Below are positions 11,388-20,629 of a stretch of 64,000 nucleotides of DNA, piece by piece. Each line of letters opens with the position of its first letter. Position 1 is the first letter of the stretch. A program made the position numbers and the translations under genes. The notes beneath the pieces were generated by a model. The model saw only the letters and a program-made list of their open reading frames with translations. It had not been told where the DNA came from and did no database searches. Origin of the DNA: Termitomyces sp. T153 (lineage: Eukaryota > Basidiomycota > Agaricomycetes > Agaricales > Lyophyllaceae); the NCBI GenBank assembly GCA_018296165.2, contig JACKQL020000001.1, positions 186,001-250,000 of the forward strand, in the 5' to 3' direction.

Positions 11388-12842
11388 CTAACGACCTCCA
11401 CGCGAAAACCACGTCTTCTGCTGCCCACACGTCGTATTTACACATCCAGGGCACCGTAGACCGAATTGCGTACTGACTGGACCTTTCCCTGCTCCACAAT
11501 CCTTTAAATGCTGAGCAGCAATATCAGCCAATGCCCGAATGAACACCGGTGACCCATTCAGTGATTCCGCACGGTGAACTTTTATGCCATGCTGCCGTAG
11601 CCAAGACGAAATAAACGAAGTCAGTTTTTGTCTTCTGGATTTCGTGACGAGAGAAAGCTTCTCACCGCGCGTGCCTCCTCGGCATATTCCAGGTCAATCT
11701 CATATAATGTTTCAATATGATCACTAGTGAATGCGATGGGGACTAGCACGACTTGCTTTTTACCTAACCGTGCCAGGCCCTCAAGTGCCTTCCCCGTCTG
11801 CATTCCCATCCACGCTGATGGACCCACTTGAGATTGCCACACCAGACGGTAAGGGTTGCTATGCCCGAGCCTATCCATGACGGCTGAGACGGATGCCGAA
11901 ACTTCGAGGATGTAAGGGTCTCCACGGTTCACAACAGACATAGGTAAGGAGTGTGCCGAAAACAACAGGACAGTGTCCTTTCGAGTAGAAGCCGGAAACT
12001 TGGCAAGGGCAGCCTCAATATTCTGTGCTACAGCCTGTTGTTTATAGGTAAATAACTTGATAAATCGGGGGTTTGAACAAGGAGCATACTTCGACAAATC
12101 CTGGGTGGGTACCCCATCGGTCTATAACGCTCCACTCAATATCCCCAGCGTTACCCGCTCTCCCTCTTCGAAATATCTCATTCAAACTGCTTCCTGTCGT
12201 ACTGCAGCTGTACTGTGGGTACTGCGTAAACGCGATCGCCCTCTTCACTCCGTCCGCCTTCATTTCCGCCAATGTTTGTTCAGTCATAGGGCGAACATAT
12301 CGGAAAGCCACGTATGCTTTGTGCGGAGCTGTCGCAGGGTGTAGCTCATCCAGAAGTTTTGCCATTCCCTCACCCTGTAACTTCGTCCACCCCAGGATTG
12401 GTGACCCGCCACCGATATCCTGATATTGTTTCTCTATTTGTGGCGTCCGTCGACGCGCAATCAATGGTGCTAGAACGCGCTGGAATGGCAACGGGATGAG
12501 GTCACCATCAGAAAAAAGATTTATAAGAAAGTCTTGAGTTTCCGAAACCTGCTTGACATGTCAAGCTAGTAAATTAGAGTTGGAGCGAGCGACAGACAGT
12601 TTCGGGTCCACCCATGTTCATCATGACTATGGCTAGGTTTCTGTTCAGCATGGGTGTGCGGTGGCGGCTTGTAGGCTATGCAACGTACCTGTGGGACTAT
12701 GGTAATCTGGTTAGTACCCTTCCAAGAACGAGAGTGGCGGCAAACTCTACCTCTTGTTCGGCGGAGGCACATTATGCAACGAGGCGAAGGAGCGTGCTAG
12801 AGAGCGGGTCAGAGCAGTCGTACGTGGAATAGCAAAAGCCAT
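11388..12842 (-). CDS. HEM15: Ferrochelatase, mitochondrial, with C-terminal [2Fe-2S] cysteines
   Basis: Inserts Fe2+ into protoporphyrin IX, the last step of haem synthesis, at the mitochondrial inner membrane. ATG at 12842 gives an Arg/Ser-rich presequence ([20 protein letters not shown]). The next exons give [77 protein letters not shown] (catalytic His), [12 protein letters not shown] and [20 protein letters not shown]. After an intron the last exon gives [20 protein letters not shown] and ends with CPGCVNTTC. Those three Cys plus the Cys in QYSCST match the four ligands of the [2Fe-2S] cluster in the animal and fission-yeast enzymes. The stop is at 11388. It is divergent from NAR1. Confidence 0.95.
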
Positions 12843-13594
12843 AATAGGGGTTGAACGTTAAAACACAAAGGTTGAGTTATTAGTTGATGGTCGTAGCAGA
12901 AGACAACGAATTTCGATCACGGCTGTGTGGACGCGTGCGTCGACCTTCTGATTATTGACCAATCACACCTGGCTCAATTTCTTCAGGTTTGTAGCCCTTA
13001 CATAAGTACTAAGTAGTCTAGTGCTTAGTATATACTTCGCTTACCTACATAATGTCCATATTTCTTAACGCTAGCCCGGGACCCACTCAACACCGCGATG
13101 GTTACGTAGTATTGTTCTCTATAAGTAGCAATAATAATACGCGACTTGCGCTGTCTCGATCCCTTCGGCGGCAGTCGTAGTCGCTAAAACATTCGAGCAA
13201 CTAGTAAGTGACAGGCCGTAGTACTCAATTTTCTGTTCAGGTTCGTTCTTTTTCCCGCTAAGCTCCTGAATTCCTGTTCGAACTCTCCTTCCAAATTTAC
13301 GGAACACCGTCCGAATTGATCGTATGTGAAATGATATCCCAGTTCGTAGAAATTTGTCGGAAAAAAGTGAATTGAAACGGACTGAGCAGAGAATTGCATT
13401 TGGACACCCTTAATAGTGCTGTCATTCTCCATGTATGCAAGAGGGTGTGCATTCCGCGACTCTCATAGCTTCTGTACTTAGTCCGTCGCACGTATGTATG
13501 TGTGCACGGTCAAAAATAGAAACAAGAAGCCAGCGCGGGCCGGAATGTCCGGATTTCACTTGATATTCCGATATGTTTTACTTGGAGTCCATCC
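12843..13594. promoter_or_regulatory. Divergent promoter region between HEM15 and NAR1
   Basis: 752 bp between two start codons. Both genes handle iron cofactors, so coordinated control is plausible. I see a CCGGAATGTCCGG palindrome-like site at about 13540-13555 and GC-rich patches, but no motif I can name. No gene is supported in it. Confidence 0.45.
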
Positions 13595-15715
13595 ATGGCA
13601 TTCTCTGGTGCACTTGTATGTCTATACCTTCTAAATTCAACGACAGGAAACTGGAAAACTCTTTTAGACGCTTACTGATCTAAACGACTTTATCACACCA
13701 TCCCAGGCCTGTATCAAACCCGTAACACAGGTGAACTCTAAAGGACCAGAGAAGGATCCGGGTGCTGCTGCTGTACGCATTCATTTCATATGCATGTTTT
13801 TTGACAATTCACTACACCCATTTCCCCAGACTGCAATTCAACTTGACCGGAGTGGCGCTTACTACGAAGTGACACAAGATGGCAAGGACGTTGCACCCGC
13901 TCCTGCTTCAATGAAGAAACTAGAGCAAGCTCAGATAAATTTAAATGATTGTCTTGCGTGTTCGTACGTCTTTCCCTTATCTTTGAATTGTGTGATCCAT
14001 AATTGTTCAATCCAGTGGCTGCATCACTTCGGCCGAATCTGTCCTTATCACTCTTCAGTCACATACCGAAGTCCTAACCTTTCTCGAATCTAACAAGAAA
14101 ATACTGGATGCCTCGTCAGCTATATCAAGCTCGGAAGTTTACAAGATTCCTATCATTTCAATATCTCCTCAAACTCTCGCCTCGTTTGCGGCAGCAACAG
14201 CAGCATCTGCATCTACACTTTCGTCTCCACAACACCCAACGCCACGGCAGATCCTACGCCGCATTCGTAGGTTCTGCATAGAATCACTCGGATTTTCCCT
14301 TGTCTTCGACACGACTTTCGCTCGCCATCTTGCGCTCCAAGAGCACGTCGCCGAATTTACAGAGCGGCTTGACAGAGAGAAACTGGAAAGAGATGTGACT
14401 AATGACTCTGTTGACGAAAGTAGGAGAGGACTACCGATGCTTGCGAGTGCGTGTCCGGGATGGATATGTTATGCTGAAAAGGCACATTCGGAGATGCTAC
14501 CGTTGATCTCACGGACGAAGAGCCCGCAACAGGTCATGGGCACACTGATCAAAAATTGGATGGGTGCGCGGTGGGGTAAGGGGTACGTATTCTTCCTTGA
14601 TTCCTCTTGTCCAGGCCGCTGAACTGTCCTCAAGACCAAGTGAGATTTATCACGTCACGGTGATGCCTTGTTATGACAAGAAACTTGAGGCTTCCCGGAA
14701 GGACTTTCACAATGACATGTACTCGACACGCGACGTGGATTGTGTTATAACAACGGGCGAGCTTGAACGTCTCATGAAGGAAAATTCATGGGACATTACG
14801 CAGCCCGTCCCAGGCGAGCTCGACAATGACCTCCCCACCACTTCATTTGGAGCCTTCGATCCATTCTATAATGCCCCATACTCCGCAAATCACGCATCTA
14901 TGGTTGACATACCCGCAATACACTTTCCCGAGCTTTTGACACACCCAGGGTCGTCCTCTGGGTCCTATCTGCACGCTATCATTGCCCATCTTCAGGCTAC
15001 ATCAGATGTTCCGCTGACACTAAACGTTGAAGCGGTTCGCGGTACAGACTATGAGGAATACATTCTTACGAAGAACACAGGTGAACCGGGTAATGGAAAG
15101 GTTGTCGTGTTCAAGGGGGCGAAATGCTACGGCTTCAGAAACTTGCAGAATGTGGTACGGCGCGTCGGTCGAGAGCGGGGTCTTCACACTGGAAGCGGAG
15201 CAGCAGGGAAGCTTTCGGGACGTGCAGGTGCCGGGGTTGCACGCCGTATAGCAGGTAGGAAGGTGGTAGCAGTTGATAAAGAGAAGAAAGAACGACGATA
15301 CGATTATGTGGAAGTCATGGCGTGTCCTGGTGGCTGTGTGAATGGCGGTGGGCAGCTCAAGCCCGTTATTAATGCGCCATCACTGCCTACGACAGATTCA
15401 GAGGGGTACAAGAGAAACTGGGAGGAAAGTGGTGTTGCTGTTGCACCGATAGTCAAGAGTTTTGCATCTATCGATGTCGCACAAGATGCACGATGGGGTT
15501 CGAAGGAGTGGACGAAAAAGGTCGAGGAGCAGTATTGGCGGGAGCCATTCACGGACGTCAGCGGTCAGCTAGCCGATGGACTGGCACTGCGGATATACGA
15601 AGACATGTGTGGGCATGGGGATGAAATAGTGAGAGAGGAGACTCGGCGGCGATTCTTCCGCACGGAATACCGTGCAGTGGAAAGCGAAGTTGCGGGGCTC
15701 GCTGTTGTGTGGTGA
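13595..15715 (+). CDS. NAR1: Cytosolic Fe-S cluster assembly factor NAR1
   Basis: Iron-hydrogenase-like protein of the CIA machinery, which passes 4Fe-4S clusters to cytosolic and nuclear proteins. ATG at 13595 gives MAFSGAL and then an intron; exon 2 gives TLTDLNDFITPSQACIKPV with the first cluster Cys. Further ligands are in INLNDCLACSGCITSAES, formed by splicing at about 13960-14015. The H-cluster-like domain follows: ASACPGWICYAEKAHSEM, KSPQQVMGTLIK, then VMPCYDKKLEASRKDF, DVDCVITTGEL and finally VMACPGGCVNGGGQL. All expected Cys positions are visible. The stop is at 15715. The Gly/Arg-rich insert near 15190-15260 (GSGAAGKLSGRAGAGVARR) sits between conserved blocks and is probably a species-variable loop. 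Confidence 0.95.
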
Positions 15716-16054
15716 ATGATTAATGAGGTATTGTCTTTGGATGGGATAAAGCACTATAAGTATTATGTAACAATTAATCTAGAGCTTTCAATAATAGATG
15801 TCATGGCCATACCATGTACTGATAATGTCTTGTGCGAGCAGAGCTTCGCATTCATGTTTCGGGACACAAATAGGCTGGCAATATTACATTGAAGTGGTAT
15901 GATGACTAGCTGGTATTATGAGAAAGCAATAAAATGGCATATAATAAATAGATGAGATGGTCGAGTATCAACATGCAGGAAAGCGTGATAGCTAGAGCGA
16001 ATGTTGATGAACTGTGAATGAGGTCGATCGGTATCTAGTGGCGTTCACAGCCGT
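15716..16054. other. Convergent intergenic region
   Basis: About 0.34 kb of AT-rich DNA between the 3' ends of NAR1 and the small Cys-rich gene. It fits 3' UTRs; no other feature is seen. Confidence 0.45.
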
Positions 16055-16531
16055 TCATCTTCGCGGTATCGAACCAGGACCCTTGTACCAATATTCGCAG
16101 TCGTTGCAATACGCCTTAGTGTCTTTGACAACCGTTTGTTCGTGGTCGGGACCATAATACTGAAAAATCCTTGATCGAGAGATAAGGGCGGAGTGTGGTC
16201 AACAGTTACTCACTCGATTACAGTTAGGGCAATGAGGACATTTCTGCATGTGACGACCAGAGTAGATACAGTATTTGCTACCACAATCCCGTTTCGGGCC
16301 CTCACGAACCTGTAACATGGTAAGTGACGCAATAATTCATGGATATAGAATGTGGAGACAGACCACGACATAGTGGCCACAGCCGTATCGAATACCTTCC
16401 CTGTAAGCACGGTCAGCGTGATATAAAGACCAGCACTGTCCAGACAAACTGACGTCGCAAGAGAGCACATCAAACGTAGTTGCCTTCCAAGGTGTTAGTG
16501 ATGGTGGTTTCTGGATTGTAGTCGCTTCCAT
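16055..16531 (-). CDS. Small Cys-rich hypothetical protein
   Basis: Proposed model of three exons: ATG at 16531 (MEATTIQKPPSLTPWKATTF), a middle exon with GPKRDCGSKYCIYSGRHMQK and CPHCPNCNR, and a last exon giving YYGPDHEQTVVKDTKAYCND, CEYWYKGPG and a stop at 16055. The splice sites are good (GTGAGT donor and TTTTTCAG acceptor at about 16163-16214). The Cys pairs (CPHCPNC, CNDC) look like metal-binding knuckles. No signal peptide is evident. I do not recognise a named family. Regularly spaced CxxC pairs and clean splice sites make chance unlikely, but the first exon is uncertain. Confidence 0.5.
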
Positions 16532-17038
16532 AACCGAGTGGCTATACACCTGAATCTGATGTCATTGCATTGATAATTCGGTGCCTCATTTTATTGGCCT
16601 CGAACACCAATAATTACAATTCTATCTTATTTCCATCCGGGGCGCCACAGCTGGACCTTGAAGAGAAACGAACCTCTACGGTCTTAAGTAACCCATACAT
16701 CGATAGAGTGGATCGCGTCAACATAGTATATAGTAGGCTCTCTGAGGATCCCAGATTGTGATGCTCGGGCACTCTCAGAAATCAAGTCATTTTCTAGATA
16801 GTAGATATCTAGTCCAGACAATGAAGCTCATACTTGTAGTATTGTTTTGTTCCATTCACACCAAAATCAAAAGATTTTTGAGTCTGAGCGAGCCGTAGAC
16901 CGAGAGCGCCCCGCGTACTGCATTATCCTTGGAAATATATTAATTAAAGTACATGGAGTCACCTAGTACATACAGTTTCGAAACTACCAAAATTTGAAGG
17001 GACTCGGAAATAAGTACTAAAGAGATGATGGCGAGTTA
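16532..17038. other. Intergenic region upstream of the TRIM element
   Basis: About 0.5 kb, with the 5' flank of the small Cys-rich gene at the left. No gene, RNA or repeat was recognised before the target-site duplication at 17039. Confidence 0.4.
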
Positions 17039-17043
17039 GCCAC

Positions 17044-17222
17044 TGTAACGGTTCTGCCTAAAATGGAACACGCCGGAATTGCACTCGACGAACCAGTTGG
17101 ACTACCTGTCCCATTAGAACATAACACGTTACAACTCTGTGACCCGTTGCTCTCAGAGGTGACGAAGCTCTGGCAACTGCCGGTCCTTCAAACTCCGTAG
17201 CGGGAAAACCCGAACCGCTACA
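17044..17222 (-). repeat. TRIM long terminal repeat, left copy
   Basis: 179 bp, TG...CA ends. In element orientation this is the 3' LTR, directly preceded by the polypurine tract at 17225-17230. Confidence 0.88.
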
Positions 17223-17311
17223 TACCCCCCTCGTGTTCGAGGCCTGGGGTAACAGTGCGCAAACAACTGGCTACACCGGGAGTCGAACACAACTCTCTGT
17301 GTTCCACCAAA

Positions 17312-17490
17312 TGTAACGGTTCTGCCTAAAATGGAACACGCCGGAATTGCACTCGACGAACCAGTTGGACTACCTGTCCCATTAGAACATAACACGTTAC
17401 AACTCTGTGACCCGTTGCTCTCAGAGGTGACGAAGCTCTGGCAACTGCCGGTCCTTCAAACTCCGTAGCGGGAAAACCCGAACCGCTACA
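17312..17490 (-). repeat. TRIM long terminal repeat, right copy
   Basis: 179 bp, no difference from the left copy found by eye, which implies recent insertion. In element orientation this is the 5' LTR, followed by two bases and the primer-binding site. Confidence 0.88.
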
Positions 17491-17526
17491 GCCACGTGCG
17501 CAGTATTCACTCCCGTGCCTGCGTTC

Positions 17527-18962
17527 ATGTCCTCTACAGCTATCTCCTATTCATGTACAACTCGCTCAAGAACTGGGTTATTTCTTTCGTATCGGGAATC
17601 AATACCGCGTACGCGACGACCAACAAGAACAAGTTATGGGGACGACGATGACGAACACGAACGCCTTATTGTAACACCACGGCACCTCACTCTCGATGCT
17701 TCCCTGCCACCTAAATGGCGAGTTCGTTTGTTATCTTTTTCAATTCACCGCTCAAGCATTATATGTGTTAGGGTAGACTTTTCGGACCAAGTGGAGATGA
17801 TCTTAGCGGACACGCAGACCAAAAGTGAGTTAGGAAATTTCCTGGTTCTAGTACTTCAACCCACCATGGACAGTAATTGCTCTCGACAAACTCCATGCGA
17901 AACACGTATTACCTGGTTTTACCGATCGAACACAGGAAGAACGCGAGATTGAGGCCCTCACGACAGACATAACACGAGACTTTCGGCAATGTCAATTCAT
18001 AATACAAAAGATTGGGCTTCCACAACATTCTTTCCCACCATCTCAGTCTGCAAGTCAAGTGCATTCTGAATCTGTGGCGGCTAAAAATGTGCAGCGTGGG
18101 TTGGCTGTGAAGGTGCAGGATTTAAGTGCCGCGTTTCGCAAGAAGCAGAGGGTATACATGGAGAGTGCGTATCAGAGTCCCAATCCGTGACAATCGACAG
18201 CGTTGAACCCGCTGCAGAACTTCAAGGTCATGCTATCAAGAACCAGGACCTATTTATTGCTTCAGGTGCGATTTCTCTAAAGGGGTCTGAAGGCACTAGT
18301 GCTGCTGATGATGATGTTGCCGCCGCTGTATGTTTTGCTCCTTATATTTACTCCATCTTCATTAATATGATGGGCAGAGGCATACTCAATCTGAGTCACT
18401 ATCCCTCTCTCAATCCCAGTTACAATCCCTTGTCTCGGACGCCTACGATCAAGACGCCATTCATGCTCGTACTCATTCCCTTAACGAGTTGGCAAATTCA
18501 ATCGCCAACCTTGCAGACCTATTCAAGGACCTCTCCGCCCTGATAATCGACCAAGGAACGCTACTTGATTCAATAGAATACAATATTGAGCAGACTGCAG
18601 TGCGAGTCAGTGAAGCTGTTGTCGAACTCGAGCAAGCAAAAGGTTACCAAGGTCGGACAGGAAGGAGACGGTGTATTTTACTTCTTTTCCTCCTGGTATT
18701 GCTGGCTGCTACAGCTGTTGTTGTCAAGGTTAAGCGAGGGAGAGGGCCAAAACAGGACACTCAGGTTAACCCCTCTGTACATGTGGCAGTTGTGATTGAC
18801 GACACACAGAATGTTGGGATGCTGAAGAGGGATTTCGAAAGTCCGGACCATGATTGGTGGACACGTGTACAACCGCCTGTAGGCTCAAGGATCTTTTCAA
18901 GGTCCAGATGGAGAAGCCGAAGGTCGTTTCCAACATCTGAGACGAAAACAGTACGGACATGA
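17527..18962 (+). CDS. TLG2: Syntaxin of the TGN/endosome, TLG2/syntaxin-16 type
   Basis: Q-SNARE that drives fusion of endosome-derived vesicles at the trans-Golgi. ATG at 17527 leads to RSRTGLFLSYRES, the family N-peptide region that normally binds the Sec1-like Vps45. Then come LPPKW and VDFSDQVEMILADTQTK, the Habc segment HVLPGFTDRTQEEREIEALT, the linker AFRKKQRVYM, and the SNARE helix HSLNELANSIANLADLFKDL continuing to IIDQGTLLDSIEYNIEQT with the central Gln. One transmembrane helix (RRCILLLFLLVLLAATAVVV) and a lumenal tail of about 75 residues end at 18962. A 54-nt in-frame stretch at 17718-17771 is best read as a GC-AG intron. The start codon lies 31 bp after the TRIM target duplication. 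Confidence 0.88.
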
Positions 18963-19201
18963 TAGGTTTCCGTGCTTTACGGTCTCATACATAGGTTGTG
19001 CTTGTTCACCCAACATAGTAAGCAAGGATTTCATTAAGGGATACTACGACTCGTTAAGAGATATGTTTTGCAATAGTCAATCATCAAGCTTCCAAGTTTC
19101 AAGTCCCATTTCATTTTTAGCACGGTTTTGGTTCGCATCGCCATCTGAAACGATGGTATTTTACATCTCTCATTGCCATGAAAGTAAAATACCAGACGAT
19201 T

Positions 19202-20062
19202 CTAGCACAAGCACGGTAAATGCATCGTCACAAGCGTACAACTTGCCTCCGTCGGCGTATCGTTCCCTTCCTGCAAATACACATTATAGATGGTTGTGTT
19301 GTTAGTCGCGCACGCAAGGAAATTCAACTGGCGCGGGGATGTAGTGATAATTGTGTCACCCTCAAGCCCCCAGTCGGTCGTAGTTGCGGTGGCGTCGAGC
19401 GTCAGAGGCTTGTAGGACGCTGTCCCGCCGGTACCGATGTTCAGATACAATTTAGAACCGCTCGTGTTGCTCAAGGAGATAGTATTCCCAATAGTGAAGT
19501 ATCCAGAGGAGGATTCGGGTCCAAGGACAGGGACGCCACCTACTTCGATCGCAGGAGACAATCAGAAAGGGATCATGGAGTGAGATAAAATAACATATGT
19601 ACCGATGTCCTGGAGATAAAAGTGGTAAACGGGGTCTTGTACCGTACGAATTTGAGAACCAGTCGCTGCGGGACTTGTTGTCGTAGTTGTTGCTGTGGTA
19701 CCAAGCTGGGTCGTGGTCGCGGTTGGATGAGCGGTCGTGGTTACAACAGAGTCCGTTGTGCGTGCTGATGACGACAAAGTGCCAGGTAGACACTGCGAGT
19801 AGTCTATCAATCGTAATGATAAGAGATCTGTCATAATTCGGCGGACGTGTTACATACAAGGAGTGCTATACGTGCAAACCCAGCCAGCGACGCAGATCGT
19901 TGCACCAGTCCTAAGGGCTGCTCATCAGTTGCGCATTCAATGATATTCAGAAGAGAGTTACCATTCAATACCTCCGCATTGGCCCCAGGCACCGGATTGG
20001 GCATCAACGCCACGCATCATGATCAGGGATACAGCAGGCGCGATAGTCAGAAATAATTTCAT
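19202..20062 (-). CDS. Secreted CBM1 protein with uncharacterised C-terminal domain
   Basis: ATG at 20062 opens a signal peptide (MKLFLTIAPAVSLIMMRGVD). The first three exons assemble a full fungal cellulose-binding module: AWGQCGGIEWTGATICVAGW, then VCTYSTPYYSQCLPGT, with the paired Cys and aromatic binding residues in place. A Ser/Thr-rich linker follows (about 19670-19790), then a domain of about 130 residues (DPVYHFYLQD, GGVPVLGPESSSGYFTIGNT, LNFLACATNNTTIYNVYLQ) ending at 19202. CBM1 binds crystalline cellulose or chitin outside the cell. The C-terminal domain resembles no catalytic family I can name; its short beta-like repeats suggest a lectin-like or accessory fold. Introns sit inside the CBM1 codons. 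Divergent from the chitinase gene. Confidence 0.82.
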
Positions 20063-20629
20063 CGGATATGGCTGAGATGATACGGCGATAATACGGTATT
20101 ATATAGCATGTCCAGTATGCGGCTGGAAGATCTTCGGGCATTCCACCAGGCATTTCTTCTGAGTTTTCGCTGGGTCAACACGTGGGTTAAGAGTGCCTCC
20201 GACTGGCTGTTTCTCAATGGCCTACTTAGATGCACAGAATGATCATCTGCCGGTTGAGTCCCTGAGATGTCAGAGCTCTGTCATAGAAGGTTATATAGTT
20301 GGAAATACATAGGAATTGATATATCGGAATTTTATAGGCATGAAGTCCACGATTACGTATGTTCCCAGTCCAGAGGATAATTTACAGTTCGACTAGTGAG
20401 AGATGGACCCAGTTCAAATTGCATATATCAGGTGAGCATCACTTGCATAATACGAATTTGCGACCAGTGCCAACGGGTCCCGGGCCTCCAAGCTGTATCG
20501 TCACCATAAGGGATGTGCCAGCTAGCCGAAGCCCAAAGGTTAACTAGAGGATGTCCCGGTGTGGCTGTGTTGAAGACCTCCATCTTTTACTAGCTATAGA
20601 GAAACTTATGATATCGAACGGTCGCTGGT
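20063..20629. promoter_or_regulatory. Divergent promoter between the CBM1 gene and chitinase
   Basis: 567 bp between start codons. A minus-strand TATATAA at 20099-20105 lies about 38 bp upstream of the CBM1 start. On the chitinase side no TATA box is obvious. Confidence 0.5.

Larger units (their letters stand above)
17039..17495 (-). mobile_element. TRIM (terminal-repeat retrotransposon in miniature), complete with target-site duplication
   Basis: Two 179-bp direct repeats (17044-17222 and 17312-17490), identical as far as I can read, flank an 89-bp internal segment. Each repeat starts TGTAACGGTT and ends AACCGCTACA, so it has the TG...CA ends and short inverted termini of an LTR. The 5-bp duplication GCCAC is directly outside both ends (17039-17043 and 17491-17495). 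Read on the minus strand, a primer-binding-like TGGTGGAACACAGAGAG (17293-17309) starts two bases after the upstream LTR. A purine run, AGGGGGG, ends two bases before the downstream LTR. There is no coding capacity, so movement would depend on another element's enzymes. Confidence 0.9.

Noticed and set aside
17153..17395. 80-codon frame across the TRIM
   Set aside because: It runs through both LTRs and the internal segment and has no protein resemblance; it exists because the repeats are direct copies.
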